A DNA stretch of 64,000 bases from the NCBI RefSeq assembly GCF_949628265.1, contig NC_088789.1:1116001-1180000 (forward strand), read 5' to 3'. Position 1 is the first letter of the stretch. Every line of letters begins with the position of its first letter. The translations under genes and the position numbers were made by a program. Under the pieces are notes generated by a model. The model worked only from the letters and a program-made list of their open reading frames with translations, was not told the origin of the DNA and did no database searches. Source of the DNA: Cloeon dipterum (Eukaryota > Arthropoda > Insecta > Ephemeroptera > Baetidae). Below are positions 23,301-35,004 of this stretch, piece after piece.

Positions 23301-26300
23301 TTTCCTAGTTTGTCCCTGCAGGAATTGAAAACTTAAAAAGAAGTTTAAGAGTGTTAGATTCCGTTTGATATAAACTAAATACCGTCGAATAAAAAGCAAC
23401 ACGATTTGACTAATAAGAAAAATATAGAATAAAAGTTAATGTAAAAAATTACCACGGAAAATCATTTTCAGGGGGATAATTACAATCAAAACCTATTTTT
23501 ATTTGAGATCCTTCTGCGGTATTCAACCACACATAACATAATCGAATTAAATTTATCACCCTTAACTCATTATTAAAGCGAGAATACACCTTAAATCTAT
23601 AAAGATTCGATAAATCATTAAAATTAAAATTAAAAAATTAAAAGTAAAAGTAAAATATTAAAAATCATTCAAACCTTGCATATTTCGAAGAAACTTTGAT
23701 ATTAACGTGGTCCCTTACATCAAACAAATCGGTTTCAATATGTTTGTCGAGTTTTATTTCTAGTGTTGCATGTGCCCATTTCCTCCCTGCGCGGAGAACA
23801 TCAAAGCCCTGTACAGATTGTGCATCGCCATCAAATTGGTAATTTTTTTTATGAAAATACCAACCGTTTTCACCAGGCTATTTTCCCCACATGATGGATA
23901 ATACACTTTACTGGTGTCCGAAAAAGTACCATCAATTTTGGTGCAATATCTGAGCACAGACGTATGCTGTTTTCCCCATCCGTCAATTACAGCGTTGAGT
24001 CCGCTATTTAAAGTTGAATCGTTCGTGACAAGGAACTGCGCCGAGTCGTGTGCCAAAATTGAAAAATGCATCTTGAAATTATGGTTTTTTGAAATATTTA
24101 TATTTTCCTTGAATGCTTCCATTGTTAAGGTAACCGGCAAGTCTAAAATTGACAGGTTGCAATCCTAATATACCTGAAATCAATTATTTACCATTCCAGC
24201 GGTAGTCGATGACCATTGGATATTGGTCGATCGAGTCCTTTATGTTTGATTCCTTGATCCATTCCTTGAGGTTCCACTTACCGCAGCCTCCTTCTAGCAC
24301 CAAGTTGCAATCGTGATCGGCAAGTGGAATACTTTTGCCGCTTAAATCCACGACAGTAACGGTTGAAATATCTGTTGCTATTCAAAAATTGCATATTGTT
24401 TATTAGGGGATCATACTCAATTATACTTCTAGAAAAATAGCTAGAATTTCCATTTCATTCTAGAGGGAACATGAATATAGGTTGAGAAAAAATAAAACTT
24501 GGCTTCATCCTAGTTGTTTCAAATTTCGTCGTTTTTAATTTCCGACCAGTTTCGACATCATCAAGTATTAAAATCATATATACATACAACAATATCATAA
24601 TGTCACATCTAAAATACACAATTCCGACACACTCAGGAATAGAGGTTGGTGATATTTGTAAAGAAGTGTTTATAATTTTTTTTGTGTCGGAATTTTATAA
24701 TTTAAGATGTGACATGTGACATTATGACATTGTTGTATGTATATATGATTTTAATTTTTTTATCCCTGTCCTCGGAGCGGGAAGGGCGCTTACTGCACTA
24801 GCACGAATGCTGAAACCCGGGTCCCAATAACACCGCGAACGGATATTATTAGCGCACCAGGCCGCACAGGGACCCAGCCCACTCAAGGGCCACTTGCCTC
24901 CGCACCGAGGACTGCATTGAAACGCTAGACATTCGTCCCGTGAAGCCAAATCACGCATGCTGGAAAGGTGCAAAGCAGCAAGTAGCGAGTCTAAGCAGTC
25001 TGTTGAGCAATTTGAGCATTTCGAGTCACTAAACTAACCACTTTTTGCCATCTCTGACATTGGGTAGCCAGTATTATAGATCTCCAAACTGCTCAAATAC
25101 CTCTCATTGCTTTGACACTCCTGAGAGTGCTTTAACAATGCGAGCCAACGGGCTGATAAAAATTTAGGTCGTACTTTTGATGACGTCGAAACTGGTCGAG
25201 CATTAAAAACGATAAAATTCGGAAGAACGAGGTTGAAGCCTGGTTTTATTTTTTTTCGACATGATAAGAACCTTGATTGGTCACGTAATTCAAGATTATA
25301 AGTTTTTATTTATTTATTTTGTAATTTTAAAATCAAATCAAAATAGGCAGAGTCCAAAGAGTGTTGAAACGATCGCCTGGAATTGGAAATTTTTAAAAGT
25401 TAAAATGAACTCTTTATTATGGTTCCTCCCAAATACTGGCAGATAAAATTGCGTTTCTCTTTTTTATCATAATTTACAGTAATTTATTACATCAATTAAA
25501 TTGAATAGCACAATACGTTGTCAATTAATTATAGTAATTAACTCAAGTCATCTAGATTATGGGATCCGATCTCTACGACCAACACGTCCCCGTCGACCCT
25601 TCGTTCTCCACCGCCGAAGGGGTAACGGGAACATTCTAGGGGCTGGTTACGCGGGGTGCGAGACGCGATATATCACGGGTGGATTTTTTCTCCATGCACG
25701 CGCTAAGCGGGAGATGGAAAAACTCAATAACCTTTGGACCACGATTTTGGGGTGGTGGCCCACCTAGGGGAGGTGTGGGTTGGTTATTTCGAGACGACTT
25801 GTCCGGGGGAGTCGGGGGTGAGCGGCGGCCTCGCGTAGGTTCCGTACTTGAAAAATGAAAGATCTCCGAATTCCACGGGGAACTCGCACGTGTTCGAGCA
25901 GTTTAGGCCGGCGCGCGATCGATAAACTTGATATGCTTGCATCATTTCCCAATTGTTACCATTTATTTCAAATTCTACGAAATTCCTAAAGTCACGATGC
26001 ATTCAGGTATGTCCGGGCACTTTGTTTCTTTTTAGAGGCTATATCAGTAGCATTATTTGCTTTAAGATAGCAATAAGAAAAGCGGCTACCTATCATAGTA
26101 CTACAATAACGATAAATACAAAAACTGGAACACGTCCTGGTAGCGGCAAAATGGCGCAACTTTCAGCAACCAAGCGCGAATTTTATATCCTTGTTGCAAG
26201 AAAAGGTCAAGAATCAGTTCGACAATGAAAATTTGGGCGTTTGTTGAGCGATTCGCAATTTTACCGCGACTTGCATTGGACAGGAAATATTTGGTTTCTG

Positions 26301-26752
26301 GTGTGTTAGTATTTTTAATACTCGAGTTATTTATAGAGTAAGCGTAAAAGGCAAGGATACAAGTGAGAAACGAAGGCATATATTGGGATTCTGCCTGTAA
26401 AGTACAGTCCTTTACGTCTTTTTTTAGGGAATACTCCCTTCAATAAAGACAAAAAGTATACAAATGGCAAACTTTTACGCATTCGTGTGTACATTGTGTG
26501 TAATTAAATGACTTAAAATTTGCACTTACTGCTCTGGTAATTTCTGACGAACGCGATTGGTGTTTCATCCGAGACACATGCAGTCACATTACCATGTTTT
26601 ACTCCATCCCGAATAGAGAGCACGTATCCATCAGTGCTCTTGAGTTCTGCGGTAAATTTGCAAATTGAAGAAAATAGGTTAACTATTTGAAGTCACGACC
26701 CACCCCTTGCTAGCAGCAAAAGAAATAGGGAGACGGCGAACCGGGCTAACAT
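17377..26752 (-). CDS. Receptor-type PTP, paralog 2 (RPTP-2), with D1 Cys-to-Ser
   Basis: Same exon plan and domain order as RPTP-1: signal peptide exon 26752-26704, then 26646-26530, 24377-24192, 24142-23865, 23808-23675 and onward to the last exon 17451-17377. It has two EGF-like repeats, an FN3-like pair, one membrane helix and tandem PTP domains. Splice sites and phases I checked are intact, so it is probably expressed as a full receptor. D1 keeps KNRYGN and WPDHGVP, but the P-loop reads [10 protein letters not shown]: the catalytic Cys codon is AGC (20179-20181) and the arginine is AAG (20110-20112). D1 should lack phosphatase activity while possibly still binding phosphotyrosine. D2 has CHDGVTASG, also inactive. 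Introns 2 and 25 carry transposon insertions. Exons 7-9 are almost identical to those of RPTP-1, introns included. Confidence 0.88.
17499..18700. mobile_element. 1.2-kb foldback element in the last intron of RPTP-2
   Basis: Two inverted arms of about 324 bp (17499-17822 and 18378-18700) are nearly identical and differ by a one-base indel. They flank a 555-bp core with no coding potential. TTCT occurs on both sides (17495-17498, 18701-18704) as a probable target duplication. The same 83-codon frame appears on opposite strands in the two arms because of the palindrome and is not a gene. The family is not recognised. Confidence 0.85.
24480..25260. mobile_element. Inverted-repeat element in intron 2 of RPTP-2
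   Basis: Ends of roughly 80 bp are inverted relative to each other and share the motif CGACCAGTTTCGACrTCATC and a run resembling AAATAAAACywGGCTTCA. The homologous intron of RPTP-1 lacks it, so it inserted after the duplication. A 0.4-kb repeat copy (24761-25155) is nested inside. Confidence 0.7.
24761..25155 (+). repeat. 0.4-kb interspersed repeat, copy 1
   Basis: Starts TATCCCTGTCCTCGG and ends GCGAGCCAACGGGCTG. Further copies are at 27595-27973 (inverted), 57455-57838 and 62075-62466. No coding capacity, terminal inverted repeat or clear Pol III boxes were found, so the class is unknown. Confidence 0.85.
25560..25960. other. GC-rich block in intron 2 of RPTP-2
   Basis: GC-rich stretch in the same intron as 7000-7565 of RPTP-1, with local similarity near 25570-25605. 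No gene is recognised. Confidence 0.4.
26133..26275. mobile_element. MITE copy in intron 2 of RPTP-2
   Basis: Positional and sequence counterpart of 8168-8301 in RPTP-1, starting CGTCCTGGTAGCGGCAAAAT. The right terminus is degraded after TTTACCGCGAC. The shared position shows the insertion predates the split of genes 1 and 2. Confidence 0.7.
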
Positions 26753-28011
26753 CTTGGGTGTACCTCAGCCGCGTGAGAATCCTGCACTGCAAATTCAAAC
26801 AGGCAAAAAACAAGGAACCAAACTTTTGTCGTGTGGCTATGACGTTGCGAGAGTGATATGATTCAAACAGGAAACACCAGTCGAGTCTGGATCATAAATC
26901 TGGCAATTTTTAGAGAGCTAAATTAAATTTTGACCAGCACTCATTTTAAAAATTATATCAACTTATTGTCTGTAGTCTAATTATTCAACATATAAGCCAT
27001 CATTTGCTGAATTCGCGTAACCATTAGCCTTTTTTCCGGGAACCATCAGACAGCATACCTGCGGTTCTTACTGGCCTGACTGATGGCAGTGTCAAATTCA
27101 ACAGGCCCCTTGTTCCTCATATCTCACCTAACTCTGAAAATCCTACTTCCTACACTTAATTTTTTGACCCGGCTGAAATCTGACATTTAATTTACACCCC
27201 AGTTTTGGTCCCCAAAAATACTGAAGTGCGAAAGAGAACTGCTGGTTTTTCCATTGACGTAACTGCTTCCAGTTTGATTTTTTGTTTTGTTGAAGCTAAA
27301 GTCATTTTCCTTCTCGATCAGGGCTATATACTATTTGAATTCAGATAAATTTTAAATAAAGCTCTTCCAGTAAATACTGACTCACAGCGGCTGCTCAGCG
27401 CACACAATCACCGTTATAGGGAAGTTATTTTGTTCCGACTTTGTCATCTAGAATAATCAATGAAATAAAACGCCCACGGGTATTGAAATTACATGTTTTA
27501 ATATAAGCATAATTCAAGTAAAGTACATAAAAGTGCACACACGATAATGAATAAAGTGTTAAAATAAGATAATTAATGCTTTAAGCATAAATTAACCAGC
27601 CCGTTGGCTCGCATTGTTAAGGCACTCTCAGGAATGTCAAAGCAATGAGAGGTATTTGAGCAGTTCGGAGATCTAATACTGGCTACCCAATGTCAGAGAT
27701 GGCAAAAAGTGGTTAGTTTAGTGACTCGAAATGCTCAAATTGCTCAACGGGCTGCTTTGCACCTTTCCAGCATGCGTCATTTGGCTTCACGGGATGTCTA
27801 GCGTTTCAATGCAGTCCTCGGTGCGGAGGCAAGTGGCCCTTGAGTGGGCTGGGTCCCTGTGCGGCCTGGTGCGCCCATTTTATCCGTTCGCGTTGTTATT
27901 GGCACTCGGAATTCAGCATTCGTGCTAGTGCAGTAAGCGCCCTTCCCGGTCCTCCGGTCCTCGGACAGGGATATAAAGAGCAAAAAAATAATAAATGGTG
28001 TAGATAAATTA
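26753..28011. other. Intergenic region between RPTP-2 and RPTP-3
   Basis: The proximal 250 bp are similar to the region upstream of RPTP-1 as far as the retrotransposon insertion point, and 27120-27290 matches 14930-15110. This is the type-A upstream region shared by genes 1 and 2. The right end is occupied by a 0.4-kb repeat copy. No additional gene is seen. Confidence 0.6.
27595..27973 (-). repeat. 0.4-kb interspersed repeat, copy 2
   Basis: Inverted copy of the repeat at 24761-25155. It ends only about 38 bp beyond the RPTP-3 stop codon, so it probably forms part of the RPTP-3 3' UTR or supplies its polyadenylation context. Confidence 0.85.
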
Positions 28012-31000
28012 TTATTTAAAGTTTCCATAGGTATCAAATGAATATAGATAGTGTTTGGCAGCTTCAAGCAACAGTTCGTACTGCACCTGTAAGATGAAGA
28101 AACAGATAAATTAAATTTTCAACGGCTAAATTAAGTTACTTGGGATGATATAAACGCTGGCCTCGATTTCCTCATCGTTCGCACTGCCAGCCCAGGATCA
28201 ACCACATGCTCCAGTTTTATTTTTTCGATTACGAAGCCAACGCCGAGGAAAAGGCCGCAGGCCGTCACTCCATCACTATCAAAGGGATAATTATATTTTA
28301 AAGTTAATTTTTTTTATAAAAAGTCACGTACTGGCAGACAACGCTGATGACATCTTTTTCATTTGAGATTTTCAAAGTTCCCCAGAGATCGAAGAGTGAT
28401 TTCAAGCTTGGCGGAGCCACTTCCCCTGGAATCCAGCCGAATGAGGCACATTTCACGCTGACATTTTTGTACTTTGCTTTCTAAAAGGTTAAATTCAATT
28501 AAAACGAAGCAAAAATATCTAGAAATTAATTACATTAATGAGTGTGATGTTTAACGTTTTCACAGATTGATATTCTTCGAAATTCTCCAAAATAACTTCA
28601 ATTCCGCCAAAGATGAGTGAGCGTTGGTTTGTTGGAAGAAATTGAGGCTAAAATATGAATATAAATTAACAGAAATTTTAAATTAGTATTATATCTATTA
28701 CTTCTGAGACGTGTGGCTCGTTGAGGACGACGACTTCTTTGACGTTAAACTGGTCGACCATCCTCCAAAAGTCCTCCACCGTATTTTTCATTGGAACTTG
28801 GGTGGCGATAAATTGTTTCGGTTTTTTGTATCCGTCGACGGTGACGCCGTTGACGAAACTCATTGTCACCACATTTTCGTATGGGAAGAGACGCACGATG
28901 TGGTTTGATGCTGAAGTAAAATGAAATAACATTCAAATATGTAAAAATCAGCAATTATTGTAATTACAGGAAATAAATTTGGGGTGTCTGCACTTGTTCG
29001 TTTCATTTTTAACCGGTGTTTCCGCCCTCTGAAAATCTCTCTCGCAGATTACCGAGATTTTAGCAAATTCCTCCCTGAGCCTTCTTTTATGGTCTCTCTA
29101 CAAGAATATTAATTAAATATTGAATTCATCATAATTCAAAACTTTACCATCAAATTGATATATTCCTCAGAAAATTTCACGCAGCTGATTTCAAACTTTG
29201 GATTTGCAATTTTCTCCAATAGAACCAAGAATGCAAATTCGAGTTGTGCCTATGTTATTTATTTACAAGATAAGCTTTTTCTTTTTAATATATTTTACCA
29301 AATTGTCGACTAAATTAGCTCGTTGTACGCGCATTCGAGTTAAAATAGCGAAGGCATCAATTTTTCCGTGTGATTGATTCATCCTCAAACAAGCATCAAT
29401 CAAAATTACCGTGCCAGTCCTCCCCACTCCAGCACTAAACTTTAAAAAAAATCAAATCTTTATTCATTTAAGAATGACCGATGAGACCTGCAGTGGACCA
29501 AAATCGGTTGCTTATTGTTGTATTGATTTATTTCATCGATGAAATTCACCATCGACTGCGTACCGTTCGGCACTCCATGGTCAGGCCATCCTGTGTAGTG
29601 CAACTGCCGGACCTGTTGATGAACGTTTTCTTATTTGCTCTTAAAAAATTCCTCGAAAATTACGATTCGTTCGATTTGATCGCGCGTAACAGACATGGTT
29701 CTTATCAAGAAATCGGAACCAAGTTCCTCCTTTATTGTGCGAACAGTCACGAAGCCGTATCTCACTTCCTGTTTGACGTCAGACCAGTAAACCTCACATT
29801 TTTTCTAGGGGAATATAAAATTAAAATCCACTCTCTTTGACCTCAACGGACATCGCACCTTTCCACCTTCCAGGATGTTCGTCACCATGACAATTAACGA
29901 AATTTTCTCCTGCCAAACCATTCGCCAGAAGTCGTTTAGGGTGTCTGCTTTTGGCCCTTGGCTGGCGATGTAAGCCTTTGGCTGTTTGTATCCCTGGAAA
30001 AATTTTTAAATTAATTTTAATAATTAATACTCTCGTGGGAGATTACATCGACATAGTTGGCGTTGATGTAGTCCGAGTTCGCGTCTCCAGGCAGAAGTTG
30101 CAGTTTCACTCGTGATGAGTCGTAGGCGGCCAAATTTTTGTAGCGATTCTTGCTCTTATTTTCCGGTTTGGTGCCATAATTCCATGATTGAGTTTGGCCA
30201 CGCGGAAATTTCTAAATTAATCGTTTTAGGATGTTAATTCATTATAACAATGAATTGTTTTTACCTCGAACTGCTCCTTCAGGAAGTTTCCAACAAGGGC
30301 AGATTGCAAGTATTGCTCAACTTCCGTTGTATTGCAATGACTCAGCCTTTCGTCGGCATCTTGATTTTCAATCAGTGGGGATTTCTGGATCGTGGCTCTC
30401 TCCGAGCTTTTTAAATATTTCACAGACGGTGGACTGGTAAGCATAGTTTTCTTCCATTTTTTACTACAAAACCAAACTCCAAGGGCAGGAAGCACGGCCA
30501 GAATTAAAAAAATGAATGCAACTGACAATGAGATGAGCAGAGTGTGGTCTTCTCTTTCTGCTAAAAATCAAAGCTTTCCTGACTGTTATTAAAAATAAAT
30601 TTAAGCTTACGTGGTACTTGACAGTTCATGCAAGTGAAAAGATACGTGTCAGGCAGTGAGTCAGTTATGGTGAGAGTTATTTTGTGTTCGCCACAATTGC
30701 AATCGTAAACAGAGATGTTGAAGTCTAACTTATCTAGGCGCTGGTCTATAATTGTTTCGGTGTTATTGTAAAGCACTGTCAACGATACGGGTTTGCATAG
30801 CTCGTCTTTTGGAGCGACGTTTCTGGCCAAGCCGATTGAAAAAATCTTGCTGTTGACGCTCTCCACTCTTAAACCTGCGGTTTCCATAAAGAATCCGTAA
30901 GATAAAACAAAAAGGCAAACATTATTAATTCTTTCCAATAGGTCTGCACTTTGTCCAAAACTTCAGTTGTTTTCCGGGAAGAAAATTTTCTGGATATTTA

Positions 31001-34000
31001 ACCGCATCATTTTCAAACAGAGCAAATCTTATCTCATAATTTGTGTTTGGCTTCAAATTGGAGAGTGAATACTTTTCGTGCGCGCTGGAAATGCGCCTTT
31101 CGCTAATATTAGTCCATTGAACTTCGTAGGTCTGTAAAGGGATTATTTTCGCTCACTGTATGGCTATTTTTATTGAATCTTTTTCTACTTTTTTATATTG
31201 AATTATGATGTCAGTAATGCCCGACGTGTCCTTTAAACTTGAGGCAATGTCCAAAGTTATCTTATCAGAATTTTTCATTTTCAATTGTGGAGTCGCTGTT
31301 TGAATTTCTATGAAATGAACTTTGTTATAACCAGGTCAACCAATAATTATAAAACATTTTTTACCTTTCTCACAGTCAGGGTAAATGTATCTATTTTGGC
31401 AACCTTCAAGACACAATCCGTTTGTTCGAGAGTAATTTCCATGTAAACAAGATCGATTTGATTTTTCAGCGCAGTTTTTTCCGTACCATCCTTCATTGCA
31501 TTCTGGTCATAAAATAACACGAATGAATAACATTCTGCAGGACATGTTTTCTTTTGAAGCTTTCGAGACCGATTTATACCTTTAATGCAATCAGGCTCTC
31601 GATATCCATAGGCGCAACCTTCTCGGCAGCGTCCGTCTTTCGAAGAATACTTCCCGCCTAAGCATTTCCTCTCAGATATTTTCAAGCAGTTTTTGCCATA
31701 CGCCGCTCCGTTGCATTCTGTCAGATCATTTTTTTTTGTTATATTTTGTAATCTTTATTTCAAATAATACAAAAAAGTTAAATAAGCAAACACGTTGCTG
31801 AAACGTCGGCAAATCAAAAAAGATAGTCGCGCTGGTCAAGGCCTATAAAGGTTTACCAGATAATTTTCCAGACATTCGTTAAAATATTAAAAGTCGCCTT
31901 GGTGTGTATTTTCCAATTATGAAAGCATTGCTACTAACCTTTCTCGCATGCTGGGAAAGAATATCCATCTTCACATCCATTCAAACAATTTCCGGTGGCA
32001 CGGTTGAGCTTGGCTCCAAAGCAGTGCTTGGTGGAAGTCTTGGAACAATTTACTCCATAGCTGTTACCCTCGCATTCTTAAATAGGTAGCAATATTTATC
32101 TATTTTCTTTTAAAATCGTCAATCAACCGGTGGTACATACCATTAATGCAATCCGGAAAGGAATATCCCTCTTTACACCCCTTCAAACAACTTCCGTCTA
32201 CATGGTTGAATAGATCATCTTTGCAATTTTTGTATGAAGTATTCCCACAATTTTTTCCGTAACTGTTGCGTTCACATGCTGAGTATGAAAATAAAATAAA
32301 TTCATAGGTGTGTTCAGCGTATATATGAGAAAATTATCATTCCCTATCAAATGAATTCGAAATACTTCCCTGTTAATTCCTCAGAATAAAAAATTTCAAT
32401 AAATCATAAAATCTGTAAACCACAAGTTTCCCGAACATTTCCCTCAATATATGGTTTCATGCGTTAATTAACTGGTCTAGTCAGGCTATGGCTATGTAGA
32501 GAATAAATTTCATTCGTTATTTTACTTCCAGGAAGTATTCTAGGATCCAAGGTTGCATAATTTCGTGGAATGGATTACTCTCTTTCCGTGTTGGTTGTAA
32601 ATCAGGTTAAGCTAAAGTATATATGGAGTGAAATTTAAAAAACATACCTTTTTCACACGGGGGGTAGTAACCATCTGCACAACCCTGTAAACAGCTTCCA
32701 TCGACACGGTTTATATCATTATTCAAGCATTTCTTCGAGGATGTATTGTAGCAATTTATACCATACTTATTACCCGTGCATCCTAAAAAGAATGTTAATT
32801 TATTATTGAATGTTTGTTATATTCAAAATACCATCGATGCAATCAGGAAGAGAATATCCAGCGGCGCACCCTTCGCGACACGTTCCGTTTGTTGGAAAGA
32901 GGTTTTCTTTAAAACATTTTCTTTGGGAAAACTGTGAGCAGTTTAGTCCAAACATAGTTCCGTGGCACTCTTTAATTTTTAAATATGAGAAAAGAGCGGA
33001 ATCAACAATTCAGTATACATACGATCTTCACAGTTATTTCCTTGATATCCAGCATAACAAGCGCAATATTCTTCCTGGTGGCACAGTTGGAAACCAACAC
33101 AGTCTCCTCCAAATAACTTCTTGCAATCAATAGGTTCAGACCAGACTGCGGGTAGAAACACTCATATGAATTAACGCTTTAATTTATTTCAACCGCTTAC
33201 TTTTGGTGAAATGATCAGTGACCTGTTCCGCCGTCGTGTCTGCTTCTTTCACCAAAGATTGGCAGTGGTTTGGATTCTCAATTTTCGGCTTATAAACCAT
33301 GAACCCTGCTCGGAAATAATGTCAATAACTTAATCTCATGAACAATTTTAATCTGACCTTCTTTGCAGAATTTGATCCCGCCAATCACAAGTTCCCGAGT
33401 GTGAGCAGTCAACGTAATCGTCCAGTCTTTTCTCAATTTTATATCGTTTCTAAATATCCTTGCTGTTGTCCATTCATTTTTCCTGGTAGTTATGATGTTT
33501 TCATTGAAGATCACGTTTCTTCGTGCATTTTTGATCTCAATTTCAAACGCTTGATTGCCTTCTGATATTTCCATTGTTGTCAGGAACACGAAATCAATAC
33601 AAAACGCATTCGGCAAATCAGATTTCAAGGCCAATTCCATTAATTTTGATGATTCAAAAGGCAGAAGCACATTGTCTAAAAAAGGGTAAAGAGATATATC
33701 GTATACTTTAAATTGTTTTTCATCTTGTAATTTCTAAATTATATACACAAATCTTAAAATTTGAGAATAACAGACGCACATTTGTGAAGTTTAAAGAGCC
33801 CTTCTTCATTTGTCCTGAAGGACAAATAATTTTCCGTCCGATAATTATTTTTTCTGCAAGAAATTTGTCAAATTAATCAATGAAAAAATCAGAGGGCTCC
33901 TTTGGAATATCTGAAAATGTGATAATTTAATTTAATTTCTACAAACAAATACCTATAATCAGGGAAGTTGATTGTTAAGGTATTTGTCATAGCTCGATAC

Positions 34001-35004
34001 TCAATTTCGCCAGGAGACTGTTGTTCTGACTTTACTTCCGCATGAACCCAATTTTTCCCTCCGTCCAGAATGATTTGGTTCTATTTGCAAAATTTATTTC
34101 ATTTTTACAGATGTCACTATATAGTCATTTAAAACATCAAACCTGAACAATTTTTAACTTTACTTCACATATCGGCCATCTTTCAAGGTTAGCATTGTAA
34201 ATAGCCGTGCAGTATTGCAACTCTGACTGATGTGTGTTACCCCAACCGTCGATAACAGCTCTGTATCCTTTCTCAAAAGTTGAGTCATTCGTTAAAAGAA
34301 ACTGTGCTGAGTCATGCGCCAGAATTGAAAAATGTAATTTGAAGTATTGATGCCTTATTGTTATTTTTGATTCAAATTTTTTGCTGGGGAAGTAAGTTGG
34401 TAAATCTGTAATTCGTTTTAATCAAAGTCCAGTTTTGAAAGATGTCATTTTAATACCATGCCAACGGAAGTCAGTAACCATTGGATAAGGGTCAAGAGAG
34501 TTTTCTGTATTGAGACTGCTTTTCCATCCACTTTTCCACTCCCAAGACTGACAGCCATTTTCGATCACTAGATTGCAATCGTATTTGGCATCAGGTGGAA
34601 GTACGGGGTTTCCATCCAAATCCACTACATCCACTTTGGTAAAGTCTTTTGTGACAATAATGTTTTCAGTTTGGTCATTAATAAAGAAAAAATATATAAA
34701 TTTGTATCTATCTAGGACATTTAACTGTCATAAAATTAAAAATCTCCTAGAACGATTCGTGGTATTATGCCATAATGAACTGACCTTGTTTATTTTCAGG
34801 TTTTTTGACAAAAGCGACAGTTTTGTCCGAAACGCAAGCCTTCAATTTCCCAAATTTTTTAACTTCAAACACGGAACCATTCGTGAAATTGGAATCTGTT
34901 AGTTTGATGACATTGTATATATCATATAAATATAGTCTCTTAATTCAAGACTCACCTTCAGCCAGGAGCAAAAGAAAGAGCAGGGCGGAGAAACGCCCAA
35001 ACAT
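28012..35004 (-). CDS. Receptor-type PTP, paralog 3 (RPTP-3), active-type D1
   Basis: Starts with signal peptide [17 protein letters not shown] (exon 35004-34956). A FAMeT-like module with [11 protein letters not shown] follows, then the beta-rich module with [11 protein letters not shown] (33670-33355), seven EGF-like repeats (exons near 33145, 32970, 32785, 32280, 32085, 31720, 31505), an FN3-like pair, a membrane helix (exon near 30570-30265), D1 and D2. D1 has KNRYKN, WPDHGVP and [10 protein letters not shown] (Cys codon 29490-29492), so it should be active. D2 has CHDGVTACG and should be inactive. The last exon ends YGNFK and stops at 28012. The cytoplasmic half is clearly more diverged from the other paralogs than they are from each other, while the ectodomain is nearly identical to RPTP-5. 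I did not trace every exon. Confidence 0.88.

Noticed and set aside
24722-24973. Cys-rich minus-strand frame (also at 57374-57706) resembling a small secreted protein.
   Set aside because: It lies inside the 0.4-kb interspersed repeat, and other copies are interrupted or diverged without coding constraint.
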